This document shows, piece by piece, positions 12,301-22,139 of a DNA stretch of 64,000 bases; the first letter of the stretch is position 1; each line of letters starts with the position of its first letter. The position numbers and the translations under genes were made by a program. The notes under the pieces are model-generated. The model worked only from the letters and a program-made list of their open reading frames with translations, ran no database searches and had not been told where the DNA came from. Origin of the DNA: Thauera sp. GTDB taxonomy: Bacteria; Pseudomonadota; Gammaproteobacteria; Burkholderiales; Rhodocyclaceae. The DNA is taken from assembly GCA_017302295.1 (NCBI GenBank), contig JAFLDS010000002.1:186001-250000 (forward strand), given 5' to 3'.

Positions 12301-12486
12301 GTGAACAATCAAGCAAGCAACAGTTCCTCCCTGTCCGATACGGATGCTGCGGCACGAACGAGCGAGTGGCCCTCCTTCCTGCTGCTCGCCTTCGTCGGCC
12401 TGCCGGTCGCCATGACCCTGTTGATCGCAGCGTACGGCTTCGTGGTGTGGCTCCTCCAGATCCTGGTCTTCGGCCCACCGTCCTGA
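12301..12486 (+). CDS. torE: TorE/NapE-family small membrane protein
   Basis: A 61-residue protein starting with GTG, preceded by GGAG eight bases upstream. It has a polar Ser/Asp-rich N-terminus and one transmembrane segment (about 26-50), and ends in YGFVVWLLQILVFGPPS, the characteristic C-terminus of NapE/TorE proteins (FI/VVW...Q...GPP). These small proteins are encoded with periplasmic nitrate or TMAO reductases; their function is not established. It lies immediately before torC, so this is an accessory subunit of the TMAO respiration operon. Confidence 0.85.
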   Translation: MNNQASNSSSLSDTDAAARTSEWPSFLLLAFVGLPVAMTLLIAAYGFVVWLLQILVFGPPS

Positions 12487-12500
12487 TCCCTCGACATTCG

Positions 12501-12520
12501 GCGCGCCCTTCATGGCGCGC
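12501..12520 (+). other. Intercistronic hairpin between torE and torC
   Basis: GCGCGCC, loop CTTCAT, GGCGCGC: a perfect 7-bp GC stem in the 72-base gap between torE and torC. There is no T-run after it, so it is unlikely to terminate transcription; it may stabilise or process the mRNA to set different torE and torCAD levels. Confidence 0.45.
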
Positions 12521-12558
12521 GGCTGACGCTGAAGCGGACAACACGCAGGAGAAACGTG

Positions 12559-13785
12559 ATGAAAAGACTACTCGGGCGCGTCAGGGATCTGTTTCTCAAG
12601 CCATCGGTCAAGATCGGGCTGGGTGTACTCGTGACCGGCGGCTTCGTCGCCGGCGTGCTTGCATGGCAGGGATTCAGCACCGCCATGGAAGCCACCAACA
12701 AGGAGGAGTTCTGCATCAGCTGTCACACGATGCATGACAATCTGCTGCCCGAATTGCAGAAGACGGTGCACTGGAACAACCGCAGCGGTGTGCGCGCACG
12801 CTGCCCGGACTGCCATGTGCCGCACAACTTCACCGACAAGGTCGCGCGCAAGATGCAGGCCAGCCGCGAGGTGTGGGGGCACGTGGTCGGCACCATCGGC
12901 ACCCGCGAAAAGTTCAAGGAGCATCGCATCATCCTTGCACAGCGCGAGTGGGCCCGCTTCGCCGCCAACGGATCGAAGGAGTGCCGCGCCTGTCATGACT
13001 ACAAGGACATGAACTTCGACAAGATGCGGCCGACCTCCCAGGTGGCGATGCGCAATGCCGCCGCACGCAACCAGAGTTGCGTGGACTGCCACAAGGGCAT
13101 CGCGCATCAACTTCCCGATATGAAAGGCGCGCGTAATCCAGCTTTCGATACGCTCGTGTCGTCCGCCGCCAGCCAGAGTGTCGAGGCCGGCCAGTCGTAT
13201 TTCCTCGTCGTCCCGCAGGACCTGTATGCCGACGAAGGCCTGAGCAAGCGCATCGGCTCGATCGAGGTCGCCACCCAGGTCAAGGTGCTCGAGACCAAAG
13301 GCGACGCGCAGCGCGTCGAGCTCGCGCTGTGGCGCAAGAACAAGGGTTATGGCCGCGTGTGGTACGGGCACTTCGGACTCAACATCACCAGCGCCATCCT
13401 CGACAAGGAGATCGCTCAGGACAAGAGCTTCGTCAAGGTACTCGATGCCAAGGAAGACCCGATGACCGGCCTCGAGTGGCAGCAAGTCACGGCCACCGCG
13501 TGGATGCGCAAGGGGAGCGTGCTCGACAGCGTCGAACCGATCTGGACCATCGCCCGCGCCAGCTACAGCACCAGTTGCAGCGTGTGCCACCGCCAGCCCG
13601 ACGAGGCGCACTTCGACGCCAACACCTGGCCAGGACTTTTCGGCGGCATGGTCGGCTTCACCAGCATGGACGCCGACACGTCGCGCGTGGTGCTCAAGTA
13701 CCTGCAGACACACTCTTCCGATTTCAGCACGACGCAGCACGGTAGCGGTTCAGCGGAAACATCGCTGCAGACGGCCCGTCCTTGA
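12559..13785 (+). CDS. torC: Pentaheme c-type cytochrome TorC
   Basis: A 408-residue membrane-anchored cytochrome of the NapC/NirT/TorC group that passes electrons from the quinol pool to periplasmic TorA. An N-terminal anchor helix spans about 18-38. Four CxxCH motifs form the NapC-type tetraheme domain (52-56, 82-86, 142-146, 174-178) and a fifth, CSVCH at 340-344, lies in the TorC-specific C-terminal domain. The fifth heme and the length separate it from plain NapC. ATG 12559 follows GGAG with 7-base spacing; a GTG three bases earlier is in frame. Confidence 0.95.
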   Translation: MKRLLGRVRDLFLKPSVKIGLGVLVTGGFVAGVLAWQGFSTAMEATNKEEFCISCHTMHDNLLPELQKTVHWNNRSGVRARCPDCHVPHNFTDKVARKMQASREVWGHVVGTIGTREKFKEHRIILAQREWARFAANGSKECRACHDYKDMNFDKMRPTSQVAMRNAAARNQSCVDCHKGIAHQLPDMKGARNPAFDTLVSSAASQSVEAGQSYFLVVPQDLYADEGLSKRIGSIEVATQVKVLETKGDAQRVELALWRKNKGYGRVWYGHFGLNITSAILDKEIAQDKSFVKVLDAKEDPMTGLEWQQVTATAWMRKGSVLDSVEPIWTIARASYSTSCSVCHRQPDEAHFDANTWPGLFGGMVGFTSMDADTSRVVLKYLQTHSSDFSTTQHGSGSAETSLQTARP

Positions 13786-13800
13786 TCAGGGGTGAACGAC

Positions 13801-16317
13801 ATGAACTACTCTCGGCGAGGTTTCCTGAAGGCGATGGCTGCGATGTCGGGCAGCGCGCTGGTCGCCCCCGGTCTGCTCACGAGCCGCCCCACCCACGCTG
13901 CCGGCGAGGCGGCCAGTGCCAGCGACGACATCACCACCTGGAAGATCACCGGCTCGCACTTCGGCGCGATGCGTGCCAAGGTGGTCGGGGACCGGGTCGT
14001 AGACATCCGCCCGTTCGAACTCGACAAGCATCCGACCGAAATGATCCAGGGCATCCTGGGCCTGATCTACAGCCCGTCGCGCGTGCGCTACCCGATGGTG
14101 CGGCTCGACTGGTACCGCAAGCGTCACCTCAGCGACACCAGCCAGCGCGGCGACAATCGTTTCGTGCGCGTGAGTTGGGACGAGGCGCTGGACATCTTCT
14201 ACGCAGAACTCGAACGCATCCAGAAGGATCACGGCCCGTGGGCACTGCATACCGCAGGCGTCGGCTGGCGCTCGGTCGGCCAGGTCCACAGCTGCGGCAA
14301 CCACATGGTGCGCGGCATCGGCATGCATGGGCGCAGCGTAGGCACAGCCGGCGACTATTCGACCGGCGCCGGGCAGACGATCCTGCCTTACGTGCTCGGC
14401 TCGACCGAGGTTTACTCGCAGGGCACCTCGTGGGACGTGATCCTGAAAGAGAGCAAGTTGATCGTGTTCTGGGCCAACGACCCAATCAAGAATCTGCAGG
14501 TGGGCTGGAACACCGAGACGCACGAGGCTTACGCCTACTACGAACAGCTGAAGCAGAAGATCGCCGACAAGTCCATCGAGGTGATCTGCCTCGACCCGGT
14601 GAAGAGCAAGACGCTGAACTACCTCGGCGCCAAGCACCAGTACATCAACCCGATGACCGATGTGCCGCTGATGCTGGCCATCGCCCACACGCTGGTGAAG
14701 GAAGACCTGCACGACAAGAAGTTCCTCGACAGCTACACCCTCGGCTTCGATCGCTTCCTGCCCTACCTGGAAGGCAAGACCGAAGATCAGGTCGAGAAGA
14801 CGCCGGAATGGGCGGCGAAGATCTGCGGCGTGCCGGCCGAGCGCATCCGCGAGCTCGCCCGCCTGATGGCCAAGCACCGCACCCAGCTCATCTTCGGCTG
14901 GGCGGTGCAGCGTCAACAGCATGGCGAGCAGCCCTACTGGATGGGCGCGGTGCTTGCGGCCATGCTCGGCCAGATCGGCCTGCCCGGGGGCGGCATCAGC
15001 TACGCGCACCACTACAGCTCGGTGGGCGTGTCCTCGTCGGGTGCGGCGATGCCGGGCGCCTTCCCGCTCAACCTCGACCCCGGCCGAAAGCCGAAGCACG
15101 ACAATACCGACTTCAAAGGCTACAGCTCGGTCCTGCCGATCGCGCGCGTCATCGATGCCCTGCTCGAACCCGGCAAGGAGATCGATTTCAACGGCGGCAA
15201 GGTCAAGCTGCCGCCCTACAAGATGGCAATCTTCAGCGGATGCAACCAGTGGCATCGCCAGCCCCAGCGCAACCGCATGAAGGAAGCCTGGCGCAAGCTT
15301 GAAACGGTGGTGGCAATCGACTACAACTGGACCGCCACCTGCCGCTTCGCCGACATCGTGTTGCCGGCGTGCACGCCCTACGAGCGCAATGATCTCGATG
15401 GTTACGGGTCGTACAGCAACCGTGGCGTGATCGCGATGCACAAGCTCATCGACCCGCTGTTCCACTCACGCACCGACTTCGAGATCTTTCGCGGCCTTAC
15501 CCGGCGCTTCAACCGCGACGCCGAATACACGCGCGGCATGGACGAGATGCAATGGGTGGAAAAGATCTACGAGGACTGTCGCAAGGAAAACGGCCTCAAG
15601 GACATCGCGATGCCGCCCTTCGCCGAATTCTGGAAGAAGGGCTACGTGCTCTTCCCGGAAGGCAAGCCCTGGGTCCGTCATGCCGGATTCCGCGACGACG
15701 CCGAGGTCAACGCACTGGGCACGCCCTCCGGCTTCATCGAGATCTTCAGCCGCAAGATCGAACGCTATGGCTACGCCGATTGCAAGGGGCATCCGGTGTG
15801 GATGGAGAAAGCCGAGCGCTCCCATGGCGGCCCAGGCTCCGACCGTTTCCCCCTGTGGCTGCAATCCGTGCACCCGGACAAACGTCTGCACTCGCAGTTG
15901 TGCGAATCCGAAACGCTGCGTGGCACCTATGCGATCCAGGGTCGCGAGCCGGTGTTCATCGGTCCTCAGGACGCCTCGGCACGTGGCATCAAGCACGGCG
16001 ACCTGGTGCGGGTGTTCAACGACCGCGGCCAGCTGCTGGCCGGGGCGCATGTCTCGGACAACTTTCCGCCCGGCGTGGTGCGCATCCAGGAGGGGGCGTG
16101 GTACGGGCCGACCGGACCGGAGATCGGCTCCCTCGACACCTACGGCGACCCGAACACGCTGACGCTCGACATCGGTACATCCAGTCTCGCGCAGGCCACT
16201 AGCGCCAATACCTGCCTGGTGCAGGTCGAGAAGTTCGCCGGCACACCCCCGCCGGTGACGTCCTTCGGCGGACCGACCGAGGTCGATCCCGAAGGTCGGA
16301 CGCTGAAGACCTCATGA
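13801..16317 (+). CDS. torA: Trimethylamine-N-oxide reductase, molybdoenzyme TorA
   Basis: An 838-residue periplasmic molybdopterin oxidoreductase (E. coli TorA 848). It begins with a twin-arginine signal (SRRGFLK, 4-10; cleavage probably after THA about residue 33). Ser187 in GDYSTGAGQ is the expected Mo ligand of the DMSO/TMAO reductase class. Further family marks are [16 protein letters not shown] and the C-terminal molybdopterin dinucleotide domain ([15 protein letters not shown]). There is no N-terminal 4Fe-4S cysteine motif, as expected for this class. It reduces TMAO (possibly also other N- or S-oxides) as terminal acceptor. ATG 13801 has AGGGG eight bases upstream; GTG 13792 is an in-frame alternative. 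Its stop overlaps torD by 4 bases. Confidence 0.94.
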   Translation: MNYSRRGFLKAMAAMSGSALVAPGLLTSRPTHAAGEAASASDDITTWKITGSHFGAMRAKVVGDRVVDIRPFELDKHPTEMIQGILGLIYSPSRVRYPMVRLDWYRKRHLSDTSQRGDNRFVRVSWDEALDIFYAELERIQKDHGPWALHTAGVGWRSVGQVHSCGNHMVRGIGMHGRSVGTAGDYSTGAGQTILPYVLGSTEVYSQGTSWDVILKESKLIVFWANDPIKNLQVGWNTETHEAYAYYEQLKQKIADKSIEVICLDPVKSKTLNYLGAKHQYINPMTDVPLMLAIAHTLVKEDLHDKKFLDSYTLGFDRFLPYLEGKTEDQVEKTPEWAAKICGVPAERIRELARLMAKHRTQLIFGWAVQRQQHGEQPYWMGAVLAAMLGQIGLPGGGISYAHHYSSVGVSSSGAAMPGAFPLNLDPGRKPKHDNTDFKGYSSVLPIARVIDALLEPGKEIDFNGGKVKLPPYKMAIFSGCNQWHRQPQRNRMKEAWRKLETVVAIDYNWTATCRFADIVLPACTPYERNDLDGYGSYSNRGVIAMHKLIDPLFHSRTDFEIFRGLTRRFNRDAEYTRGMDEMQWVEKIYEDCRKENGLKDIAMPPFAEFWKKGYVLFPEGKPWVRHAGFRDDAEVNALGTPSGFIEIFSRKIERYGYADCKGHPVWMEKAERSHGGPGSDRFPLWLQSVHPDKRLHSQLCESETLRGTYAIQGREPVFIGPQDASARGIKHGDLVRVFNDRGQLLAGAHVSDNFPPGVVRIQEGAWYGPTGPEIGSLDTYGDPNTLTLDIGTSSLAQATSANTCLVQVEKFAGTPPPVTSFGGPTEVDPEGRTLKTS

Positions 16318-16997
16318 GCGCCTGCGAACCCGCAAAGATCGCCCCTGCCGAATGGGAGCTTGCCAGCGCCCAGCGCAGCAGGCTATACGGCTGGTTTTCC
16401 GCGCTGTATGCGGAGGAGGTTCAGGAGGCCCTGTTCGAGAAGCACTTCTCGGGCGGGTCCTTCGAGCCTTTCGAAGGCGTGTCCGCACTGGGGCTAGCCG
16501 GGGAGGTTCGCCGGCTCGAAGCGGCGATCACCGCGCTGCACGACGTTCCGCTCGCGCGCCTCGAGCTGGCCGCGGATTTCGCGCAGCTGTTCCTGCTCGA
16601 CGCCCGAAGTGGCGCCCTGCCCTATGCGTCGGCTTACGAGGGCGACGCTTCAGCTGCACGGCTTTACAGCGCTGCGGAGGCAAAGATGCGCGAGCTGTTG
16701 GCGTCCCGCGCGCTGGCCATCTGTTCGACCTTCCGCGAACCCGCCGACCACCTGGCCGTTCTGCTCTCGCTCCAGGCGCATCTGGCGCAGCATCAGTGCG
16801 CCGCGGGTGACATCCACGCTGCCGCGCAGGAGCAGGCCGACCTGCTGCGCACAGCCCTGCTCAACTGGCTACCCCGGTTCGTCGCCCGCTGCCAACAGGT
16901 CAAGCCTCGTTTCGATTTCTACCCCGCCCTGGCAACCCTCCTTCTCGGCTTCATGCGCGCGGATCTCAGTTTTCTCGAAGACCTCGCGACGGACTGA
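16314..16997 (+). CDS. torD: TorA-specific chaperone TorD
   Basis: A 227-residue, mostly helical cytoplasmic protein of the TorD/DmsD/NarJ family. It binds the TorA signal peptide and apo-enzyme and helps molybdenum cofactor insertion before Tat export. The family region [11 protein letters not shown]...PYASAYEG is present at about 84-105, and a helical C-terminal half follows. Its ATG overlaps the torA stop (ATGA). No torR/torS/torT genes accompany the operon in this window. A short GC hairpin (CTGACCG/CGGTCAG, about 16995-17012) covers the stop region. Confidence 0.92.
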   Translation: MSACEPAKIAPAEWELASAQRSRLYGWFSALYAEEVQEALFEKHFSGGSFEPFEGVSALGLAGEVRRLEAAITALHDVPLARLELAADFAQLFLLDARSGALPYASAYEGDASAARLYSAAEAKMRELLASRALAICSTFREPADHLAVLLSLQAHLAQHQCAAGDIHAAAQEQADLLRTALLNWLPRFVARCQQVKPRFDFYPALATLLLGFMRADLSFLEDLATD

Positions 16998-17156
16998 CCG
17001 GCACGGTCAGCGGCTCGCAGCCGACCTGTGGACGACGGTCCGGGTGGCGGAACAGGGAGACGATCGCGCCCGCAAGCTATCCTCCGAGCTGCCCCGGTCG
17101 GCGCCTTGAGGCCGCATAATGCGAACTGATCACTCACCACGACCGGAGACTCAGTA

Positions 17157-18311
17157 ATGCGCCAGGCCGAACGTGCCATTTTCGACCTTCGACGCGGACT
17201 TCCCATCCTGCTGCGCGACAGCGGCACAGCCACCCTTGTGCAGGCAGTCGAGGGGCTGAACGATCGGACGCTGGGCCATGCTCAGTCGTTGAGCGGCTCG
17301 ATTGCGCAGTTGGCGCTGTCCAGGCATCGCATGGCCGCACTCACCGGCAAGAGCAATGGCGACGCCGTCCTGCTCCACCTGTCACCGTTGCCAGGCAGCG
17401 CCGGCCTGGGCGACATCGCCTGGACACGCGGTACGAAGATTCCCACCGGGGCACAGATCGTCCCGGCCGACAAACCCGCCCTCGCCGCCATTCGGCTGCT
17501 GGCACGGGCCCTGCTGGTACCGGCGGCGATCGTCTGCCCCGTCGCCGCGACAAACTCGGACAGGATCGAAGCCGAGCTGGCAAACGGCAACCTGCTTGCC
17601 GTCGATGTCGACGAGGCGCTGCGCCTGTGCGAAGTGGGAACGGCGCAGCTCACCCGCGTGAGTGAGGCGCGCGTTCCGCTTGCCGAAGCCGAAATCAGCC
17701 GCTTCGTGCTGTTCCGCGAGGCCGACGGCATGCGCGAGCACGTCGCCATCGTGATCGGCGACCGCGCAAAGTGGGCGCAGGATGTGCCGGTGCGACTGCA
17801 CTCGTCCTGCCTGACGGGCGACCTCTTCGGCAGTCTTAAATGCGATTGCGGAGAGCAGCTGCGCCGCGGCGTGGCCGCGATCAATGGGCAGGGCGGCGGC
17901 GTCCTGCTCTACCTGTCGCAGGAAGGCCGCGGCATCGGGCTCGCCAACAAGCTGCGTGCCTACGGCCTGCAGGACGAAGGGCTGGACACGATCGACGCGG
18001 ACCAGACCATCGGCTTCTCGCAGGACGAGCGCGATTTCCGCGTCGCCCACGAAATGCTCGACCAGCTCGGTGTGTCGCGCATCCTGCTGCTCACCAACAA
18101 TCCGGCCAAGGTCGAAGCGCTGCAGCGTGCCGGGGTGAAGGTCACCGGCCGGCAGGCAATTTACGGCGAGATCACCGACCAGAACCTGCGCTATCTGCAC
18201 ACCAAGGCGCAGCGCCATGGCCACTGGCTGCACGAGTTGCTGAACGAGCAGGGCGAACCCGCCTCGGAAACGCCGGAACGACTGCCCGCCCCCGGCTCGT
18301 CCGCAAGCTAG
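17157..18311 (+). CDS. ribA: GTP cyclohydrolase II with extra N-terminal domain
   Basis: The C-terminal half (about 170-365) is GTP cyclohydrolase II, the first step of riboflavin synthesis: zinc ligands Cys218, Cys229 and Cys231 (CLTGDLFGSLKCDCGEQL), then GRGIGLANKLRAYGLQDEGLDTIDAD and the TNNPAKV substrate loop. The first about 170 residues are not the usual DHBP synthase (RibB) domain; they lack its acidic metal-binding motif and resemble the uncharacterised N-terminal region of some proteobacterial RibA2-type proteins. GGAG precedes the ATG by eight bases. It stands alone, but extra flavin capacity would suit a window rich in FMN-dependent desulfonation enzymes. Confidence 0.85.
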   Translation: MRQAERAIFDLRRGLPILLRDSGTATLVQAVEGLNDRTLGHAQSLSGSIAQLALSRHRMAALTGKSNGDAVLLHLSPLPGSAGLGDIAWTRGTKIPTGAQIVPADKPALAAIRLLARALLVPAAIVCPVAATNSDRIEAELANGNLLAVDVDEALRLCEVGTAQLTRVSEARVPLAEAEISRFVLFREADGMREHVAIVIGDRAKWAQDVPVRLHSSCLTGDLFGSLKCDCGEQLRRGVAAINGQGGGVLLYLSQEGRGIGLANKLRAYGLQDEGLDTIDADQTIGFSQDERDFRVAHEMLDQLGVSRILLLTNNPAKVEALQRAGVKVTGRQAIYGEITDQNLRYLHTKAQRHGHWLHELLNEQGEPASETPERLPAPGSSAS

Positions 18312-18388
18312 CGCTGCAACGGCGGGGCTGATGCGCGCTTCAGGCTTGCGCTTGTGCAGCCCTCACGAACCAACCGAGTGGGAGAGCG

Positions 18389-19519
18389 ATGAGCTCCATC
18401 GAAACCCTGACAGTCCACGGCCTGGGCCGCGTGGCCGAGCCCTATCGCGACATCGTCCCGCCGATCCACCTGGCGAGCACCTTCGAGCGTGCTGCAGACG
18501 GCAGCTACCCGGGCGGGCGCGTATATGCACGAGATGGCAGCCCCGCCTACATCGAGGCCGAAGAAGTCTTGCGCCAGCTGGAAGGCGGCTCGCAGGCGCT
18601 GCTGTTCGCCTCCGGGCACGCCGCGGCGACGGCGGTGCTGCAGGCACTGGAGGCCGGCGACCGTGTGGTCGCGCCGCAGTCGATGTACTGGGCGCTGCGC
18701 AAGTGGCTGCTGGATCGGGCCGAGCACGGCCACATCCAGCTCGCGTTCTATGACAACGCGGACATCGACGATCTTCGGCGTCAGCTCGCCGCAGCACCCA
18801 CCCGCCTGCTGTGGATCGAGACGCCCGCCAACCCGACCTGGGAGATCACCGACATCCGCACGGCCAGCACCCTGGCGCGCGAACACGGGGCGATGACGCT
18901 GGTGGACTCCACCGTGCCGACACCGGTGCTGAGCCAGCCGCTGGCGCTGGGCGCCGACATCGTCCTGCACTCGGCGACCAAGTACCTCAACGGCCATTCC
19001 GACGTGGTCGCCGGCGCACTCGCCACGCGCGAGGATTCGCCGCTGTGGCAGCGCGTCCGCGCGATGCGCAACCTGGGTGGCGCGGTGCTGGGGCCTTTCG
19101 AGGCCTGGCTGCTGCTGCGTGGCATGCGCACGCTGCATCTGCGGGTACGCGCCGCCTGCGCGAGTGCGCTGAAGCTCGCGACCGAACTCGAGGCGCACCC
19201 TGCGATCGCACAGGCGCTGTATCCGGGGCTGGCCTCGCACCCGGGGCATGCGACCGCGGCCGCGCAGATGAGCGGCGGCTTCGGCGGCATGCTGTCGATC
19301 AGGGTGAAAGGGGGCGAGGCGGCCGCGCGCGAGGTGGCGGCGCGCGTGCGCGTCTTCAAGCGCGCGACTTCTCTCGGCTCGGTAGAAAGCCTGATCGAGC
19401 ACCGCGCCAGCGTCGAAGGCCCGGGCACCCGCTGCCCGGACGACCTGCTGCGCTTGTCGGTGGGGATCGAGCCGGTGGAAGACCTGCTCGCGGACCTGCA
19501 GCAGGCGCTGCAGGTCTGA
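18389..19519 (+). CDS. Cys/Met-metabolism PLP-dependent enzyme (cystathionine lyase/synthase family)
   Basis: A 376-residue fold-type I PLP enzyme of the transsulfuration family. The PLP lysine is Lys198 in HSATKYLNGHSDVV, with Asp173 (LVDST) as the pyridine-nitrogen partner and ETPANP at 144-149 as the substrate-side loop. The family includes cystathionine beta-lyase, gamma-synthase/lyase, methionine gamma-lyase and O-acetylhomoserine sulfhydrylase, and sequence alone does not decide. It converges on the methionine importer genes metQ-metI-metN, which favours methionine or homocysteine metabolism. Start supported by GGGAG before the ATG. Confidence 0.85.
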   Translation: MSSIETLTVHGLGRVAEPYRDIVPPIHLASTFERAADGSYPGGRVYARDGSPAYIEAEEVLRQLEGGSQALLFASGHAAATAVLQALEAGDRVVAPQSMYWALRKWLLDRAEHGHIQLAFYDNADIDDLRRQLAAAPTRLLWIETPANPTWEITDIRTASTLAREHGAMTLVDSTVPTPVLSQPLALGADIVLHSATKYLNGHSDVVAGALATREDSPLWQRVRAMRNLGGAVLGPFEAWLLLRGMRTLHLRVRAACASALKLATELEAHPAIAQALYPGLASHPGHATAAAQMSGGFGGMLSIRVKGGEAAAREVAARVRVFKRATSLGSVESLIEHRASVEGPGTRCPDDLLRLSVGIEPVEDLLADLQQALQV

Positions 19520-19521
19520 AC

Positions 19522-19547
19522 GGCCGGGCCCCGCGCGGGGCCCGGCC
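19522..19547. terminator. Perfect 26-bp GC palindrome between convergent genes, probable bidirectional terminator
   Basis: GGCCGGGCCCCGC followed directly by its exact complement. It sits 2 bases after the PLP-enzyme stop and 8 bases before the metQ stop, so transcripts from either side form a 12-13 bp GC hairpin. T-runs are short (TTTGG toward metC side), so termination may be incomplete. Confidence 0.6.
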
Positions 19548-19555
19548 AAAGCACA

Positions 19556-20350
19556 TCAGAACGCCGGCACCACCGCGCCCTGGTACTTGTCGGCGATGAA
19601 TTTCTTCACTTCCGGAGAGGTCAGCGCCGCGGCCAGCTTCTTCATCGCCGGGCTGTTGGCGTTGTCCTCACGCGCCACCAGCAGGTTGGCGTAAGGCGAG
19701 CTGGCGTCCTCGATGAACAGCGAGTCCTTGACCGGGTTCAGCTTGGCCTGGATCGCATAATTGGTGTTGATCAGGGCGAGGTCGACCTGGTTCAGCACGC
19801 GCGGCAGCGTCGCCGCCTCGAGTTCGCGGAACTTCAACTTCTTCGGATTGGCGACGATGTCCTTCGTCGTGGCGATGATGTTGTTCGGGTCCTTCAGCGT
19901 GATCACGCCCTGCTTGGCCAGCAGCAGCAGCGCGCGGCCGGAGTTGGACGGATCGTTGGGCAGCGCCACGGTTGCGCCCTCGGGCAGCTGGGCCACCGAC
20001 TTGACCTTCATCGAGTAGCCGGCGAAGGGCTCGACGTGGACCTTGGTCACCACGGTCTGGATGTCGTTCTTCTGCTTCTTCTTGAACTCGTCCAGATACG
20101 GCTGATGCAAGAAGAAATTGCCGTCTACCCGCTTCTCGTTGGTCTGCATCGAGGGCTGCACGTAGTCGGTGAACACCTTCACCTCGAGATCGACCCCCTC
20201 CTTCGCCAACATCGGCTTGACGAATTCGAGCAGTTCGGCATGCGGCACCGGCGTGGCAGCGATCACCAGCTTGTCGGCGGCCTGCGTGGTGGCGGCGAAG
20301 GCCAGGGTGCCGATGGCGGCGCACAGCAGTTTGCGGATGGTCAGGGTCAT
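19556..20350 (-). CDS. metQ: D/L-Methionine ABC transporter, substrate-binding protein
   Basis: A 264-residue periplasmic binding protein of the NlpA/MetQ family. The N-terminal signal peptide ends about TQA-AD (residues 24-26) without a lipobox cysteine, so unlike E. coli MetQ it is probably soluble rather than a lipoprotein. Family signatures are ATPVPHAELLEF (32-43), NFFLHQPYLDEF and ALPNDPSNSGRALLLL, where Asn/Arg residues contact methionine. It is the last gene of metN-metI-metQ, 37 bases after metI. Confidence 0.93.
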   Translation of the reverse strand: MTLTIRKLLCAAIGTLAFAATTQAADKLVIAATPVPHAELLEFVKPMLAKEGVDLEVKVFTDYVQPSMQTNEKRVDGNFFLHQPYLDEFKKKQKNDIQTVVTKVHVEPFAGYSMKVKSVAQLPEGATVALPNDPSNSGRALLLLAKQGVITLKDPNNIIATTKDIVANPKKLKFRELEAATLPRVLNQVDLALINTNYAIQAKLNPVKDSLFIEDASSPYANLLVAREDNANSPAMKKLAAALTSPEVKKFIADKYQGAVVPAF

Positions 20351-20387
20351 GGAACGCTCCTTGTAGGAAAGGTCGATGCCGCAAAGA

Positions 20388-21050
20388 TCATTTGCGGCTG
20401 AAATGCAGCACGAGCCGGTCGCCCGCGTGCTGGATGAATTGAACGAGCACCACCAGCAATGCGACGGTGATCACCATCACTTCCGTCTGGAAACGCTGGT
20501 AGCCGAACCGGATGGCGAGGTCGCCCAGGCCGCCGCCGCCGATCACGCCCGACATCGCGGCATACGACATCAGCGTGATCGCGGTGACGGTGGTGGCGGC
20601 GATGAGCCCGGGCATGGCCTCGGGCAGCAGCGCGCCGAAGATGATGCGGTGCGTCGGGATACCCATCGCCTGGCAGGCTTCGATCACGCCGCGATCGACT
20701 TCGCGCAGCACGTTCTCCACCAGGCGCGCGAACAGCGGCGAGGTGCCCACCACCAGCGGCGGGATGGCGCCTTCGACGCCGAGCGAGGTGCCGATCAGCA
20801 GCACCGTGACCGGAATCATCACGATCAGCAGGATCAGGAAGGGCACCGAGCGCAGCACGTTCACCGCGAAGGACAGCACGCGGTACAGCCCGCGCCGCTC
20901 CAGCAGCTGGCCGCTGGCGGTGACGAACAGCAGGATGCCGAGCGGCAGGCCGAGCAGCACCGTGAACAGCAGCGACACACCGGTCATCACCAGCGTTTCC
21001 CAGGTCGCGAACGCGATGTCGCCCCATTCGATCATCGACAGGTCGATCAT
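20388..21050 (-). CDS. metI: Methionine ABC transporter, permease
   Basis: A 220-residue inner-membrane permease with five to six predicted helices. The EAA-type loop that docks on the ATPase is EACQAMGIPTHRIIFGALLPEAMPGL (about 124-150, shown in part), and GGGGLGDLAIRFGY near 176-189 is the typical MetI segment. The start overlaps the metN stop by 4 bases (ATGA), so the two subunits are co-translated. Confidence 0.93.
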   Translation of the reverse strand: MIDLSMIEWGDIAFATWETLVMTGVSLLFTVLLGLPLGILLFVTASGQLLERRGLYRVLSFAVNVLRSVPFLILLIVMIPVTVLLIGTSLGVEGAIPPLVVGTSPLFARLVENVLREVDRGVIEACQAMGIPTHRIIFGALLPEAMPGLIAATTVTAITLMSYAAMSGVIGGGGLGDLAIRFGYQRFQTEVMVITVALLVVLVQFIQHAGDRLVLHFSRK

Positions 21051-22072
21051 TGCAGCACCTCGTGATGGATCTCGAAGCGGTCCAGCTCGGCGAAGACCTT
21101 GCGGATGTCGTCCTCGCTACCCTCCAGTTCGAGCAGCAGCTGGCCGAAGGGCAGATCCTTGATGCTCGATACCTCGCCCTGCAGGATGGTGAAGCGCGCC
21201 GGCGTCGCCGCGGCGATGTGGCTGAGGATGGGCCGGTAGGTGACGTCACCGAGATACGTCAGGCGCACCAGGGTGCCGCGCAGCTTGTCCCTGGCGAAGG
21301 CATGGCTGGGGTCGAGCATCGCCGCGGTCAGCGGATCGCTCTGCGCCACCATGCCGCGCGTGACCGGGTGCTGCGGATGCAGGAACACATCCGCCACCCT
21401 TCCACTCTCGACGATGCGCCCACCGTCGATCACCGCGACGCGGTCGCACAGCGTGCGGATGACCTGCATCTCGTGAGTGATCAGCACGATGGTGAGGCCG
21501 AACTGGCGGTTGATGTCGAGCAGCAGACGCAGGATGGACTGCGTGGTTTCGGGGTCGAGCGCCGAAGTGGCCTCGTCGCACAGCAGCAGCTGCGGCCGGT
21601 TGGCGAGCGCGCGCGCGATGCCCACGCGCTGCTTCTGGCCGCCGGACAGCTGCGCCGGATACTTGTTCGCATGCTCGGTGAGACCGACCAGCGCCAGCAG
21701 CTCGGCCACCCGCTTCTCACGCTGCGCCGCATCCAGCATGCCGGTGCTCTTCAGCGGCCAGTCGATGTTGCCCGCCACCGTCTTGGCGTTGAGCAGGTTG
21801 AAGTGCTGGAAGATCATGCCGATGCGCTGGCGCAGCGCATGCAACCGGTTGCGGTCGAAGCCGGTGATGTCCTCGCCGTCGATCAGCACGCGGCCGGCAC
21901 TGGGCCGTTCGAGCAGGTTGAGGCTGCGCAGCAGCGTGCTCTTGCCAGCCCCGGAGCGGCCGATGATGCCGAAGACCTCGCCCTTGCCGATTTCCAGGTT
22001 GATGTCGCTCAGCGCCGAGACTTCGCGCCCGCCGACGCGGAAGGTCTTGCCCAGTTGTTCGATTCTGATCAC
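21047..22072 (-). CDS. metN: Methionine ABC transporter, ATP-binding protein
   Basis: A 341-residue ABC ATPase: Walker A GRSGAGKST, signature LSGGQKQRVGIARAL, Walker B LLLCDEATSALD. A C-terminal ACT-like NIL domain (about 265-341) binds methionine and shuts transport down when the cell is full (trans-inhibition in E. coli MetNI). The start is a GTG at 22072 (VIRIEQLGKTF), which gives the family length; upstream in-frame codons have no better site. It lies 67 bases downstream of the LysE-type gene, whose transcript could run into it. Confidence 0.92.
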   Translation of the reverse strand: MIRIEQLGKTFRVGGREVSALSDINLEIGKGEVFGIIGRSGAGKSTLLRSLNLLERPSAGRVLIDGEDITGFDRNRLHALRQRIGMIFQHFNLLNAKTVAGNIDWPLKSTGMLDAAQREKRVAELLALVGLTEHANKYPAQLSGGQKQRVGIARALANRPQLLLCDEATSALDPETTQSILRLLLDINRQFGLTIVLITHEMQVIRTLCDRVAVIDGGRIVESGRVADVFLHPQHPVTRGMVAQSDPLTAAMLDPSHAFARDKLRGTLVRLTYLGDVTYRPILSHIAAATPARFTILQGEVSSIKDLPFGQLLLELEGSEDDIRKVFAELDRFEIHHEVLQ

Positions 22073-22139
22073 GTCACAAGCCACCGCGGCGAAGCTGCGG
22101 CGCAAAGGTGCGGAGTGTAGCAATCCCTCAGGCGGGGCA

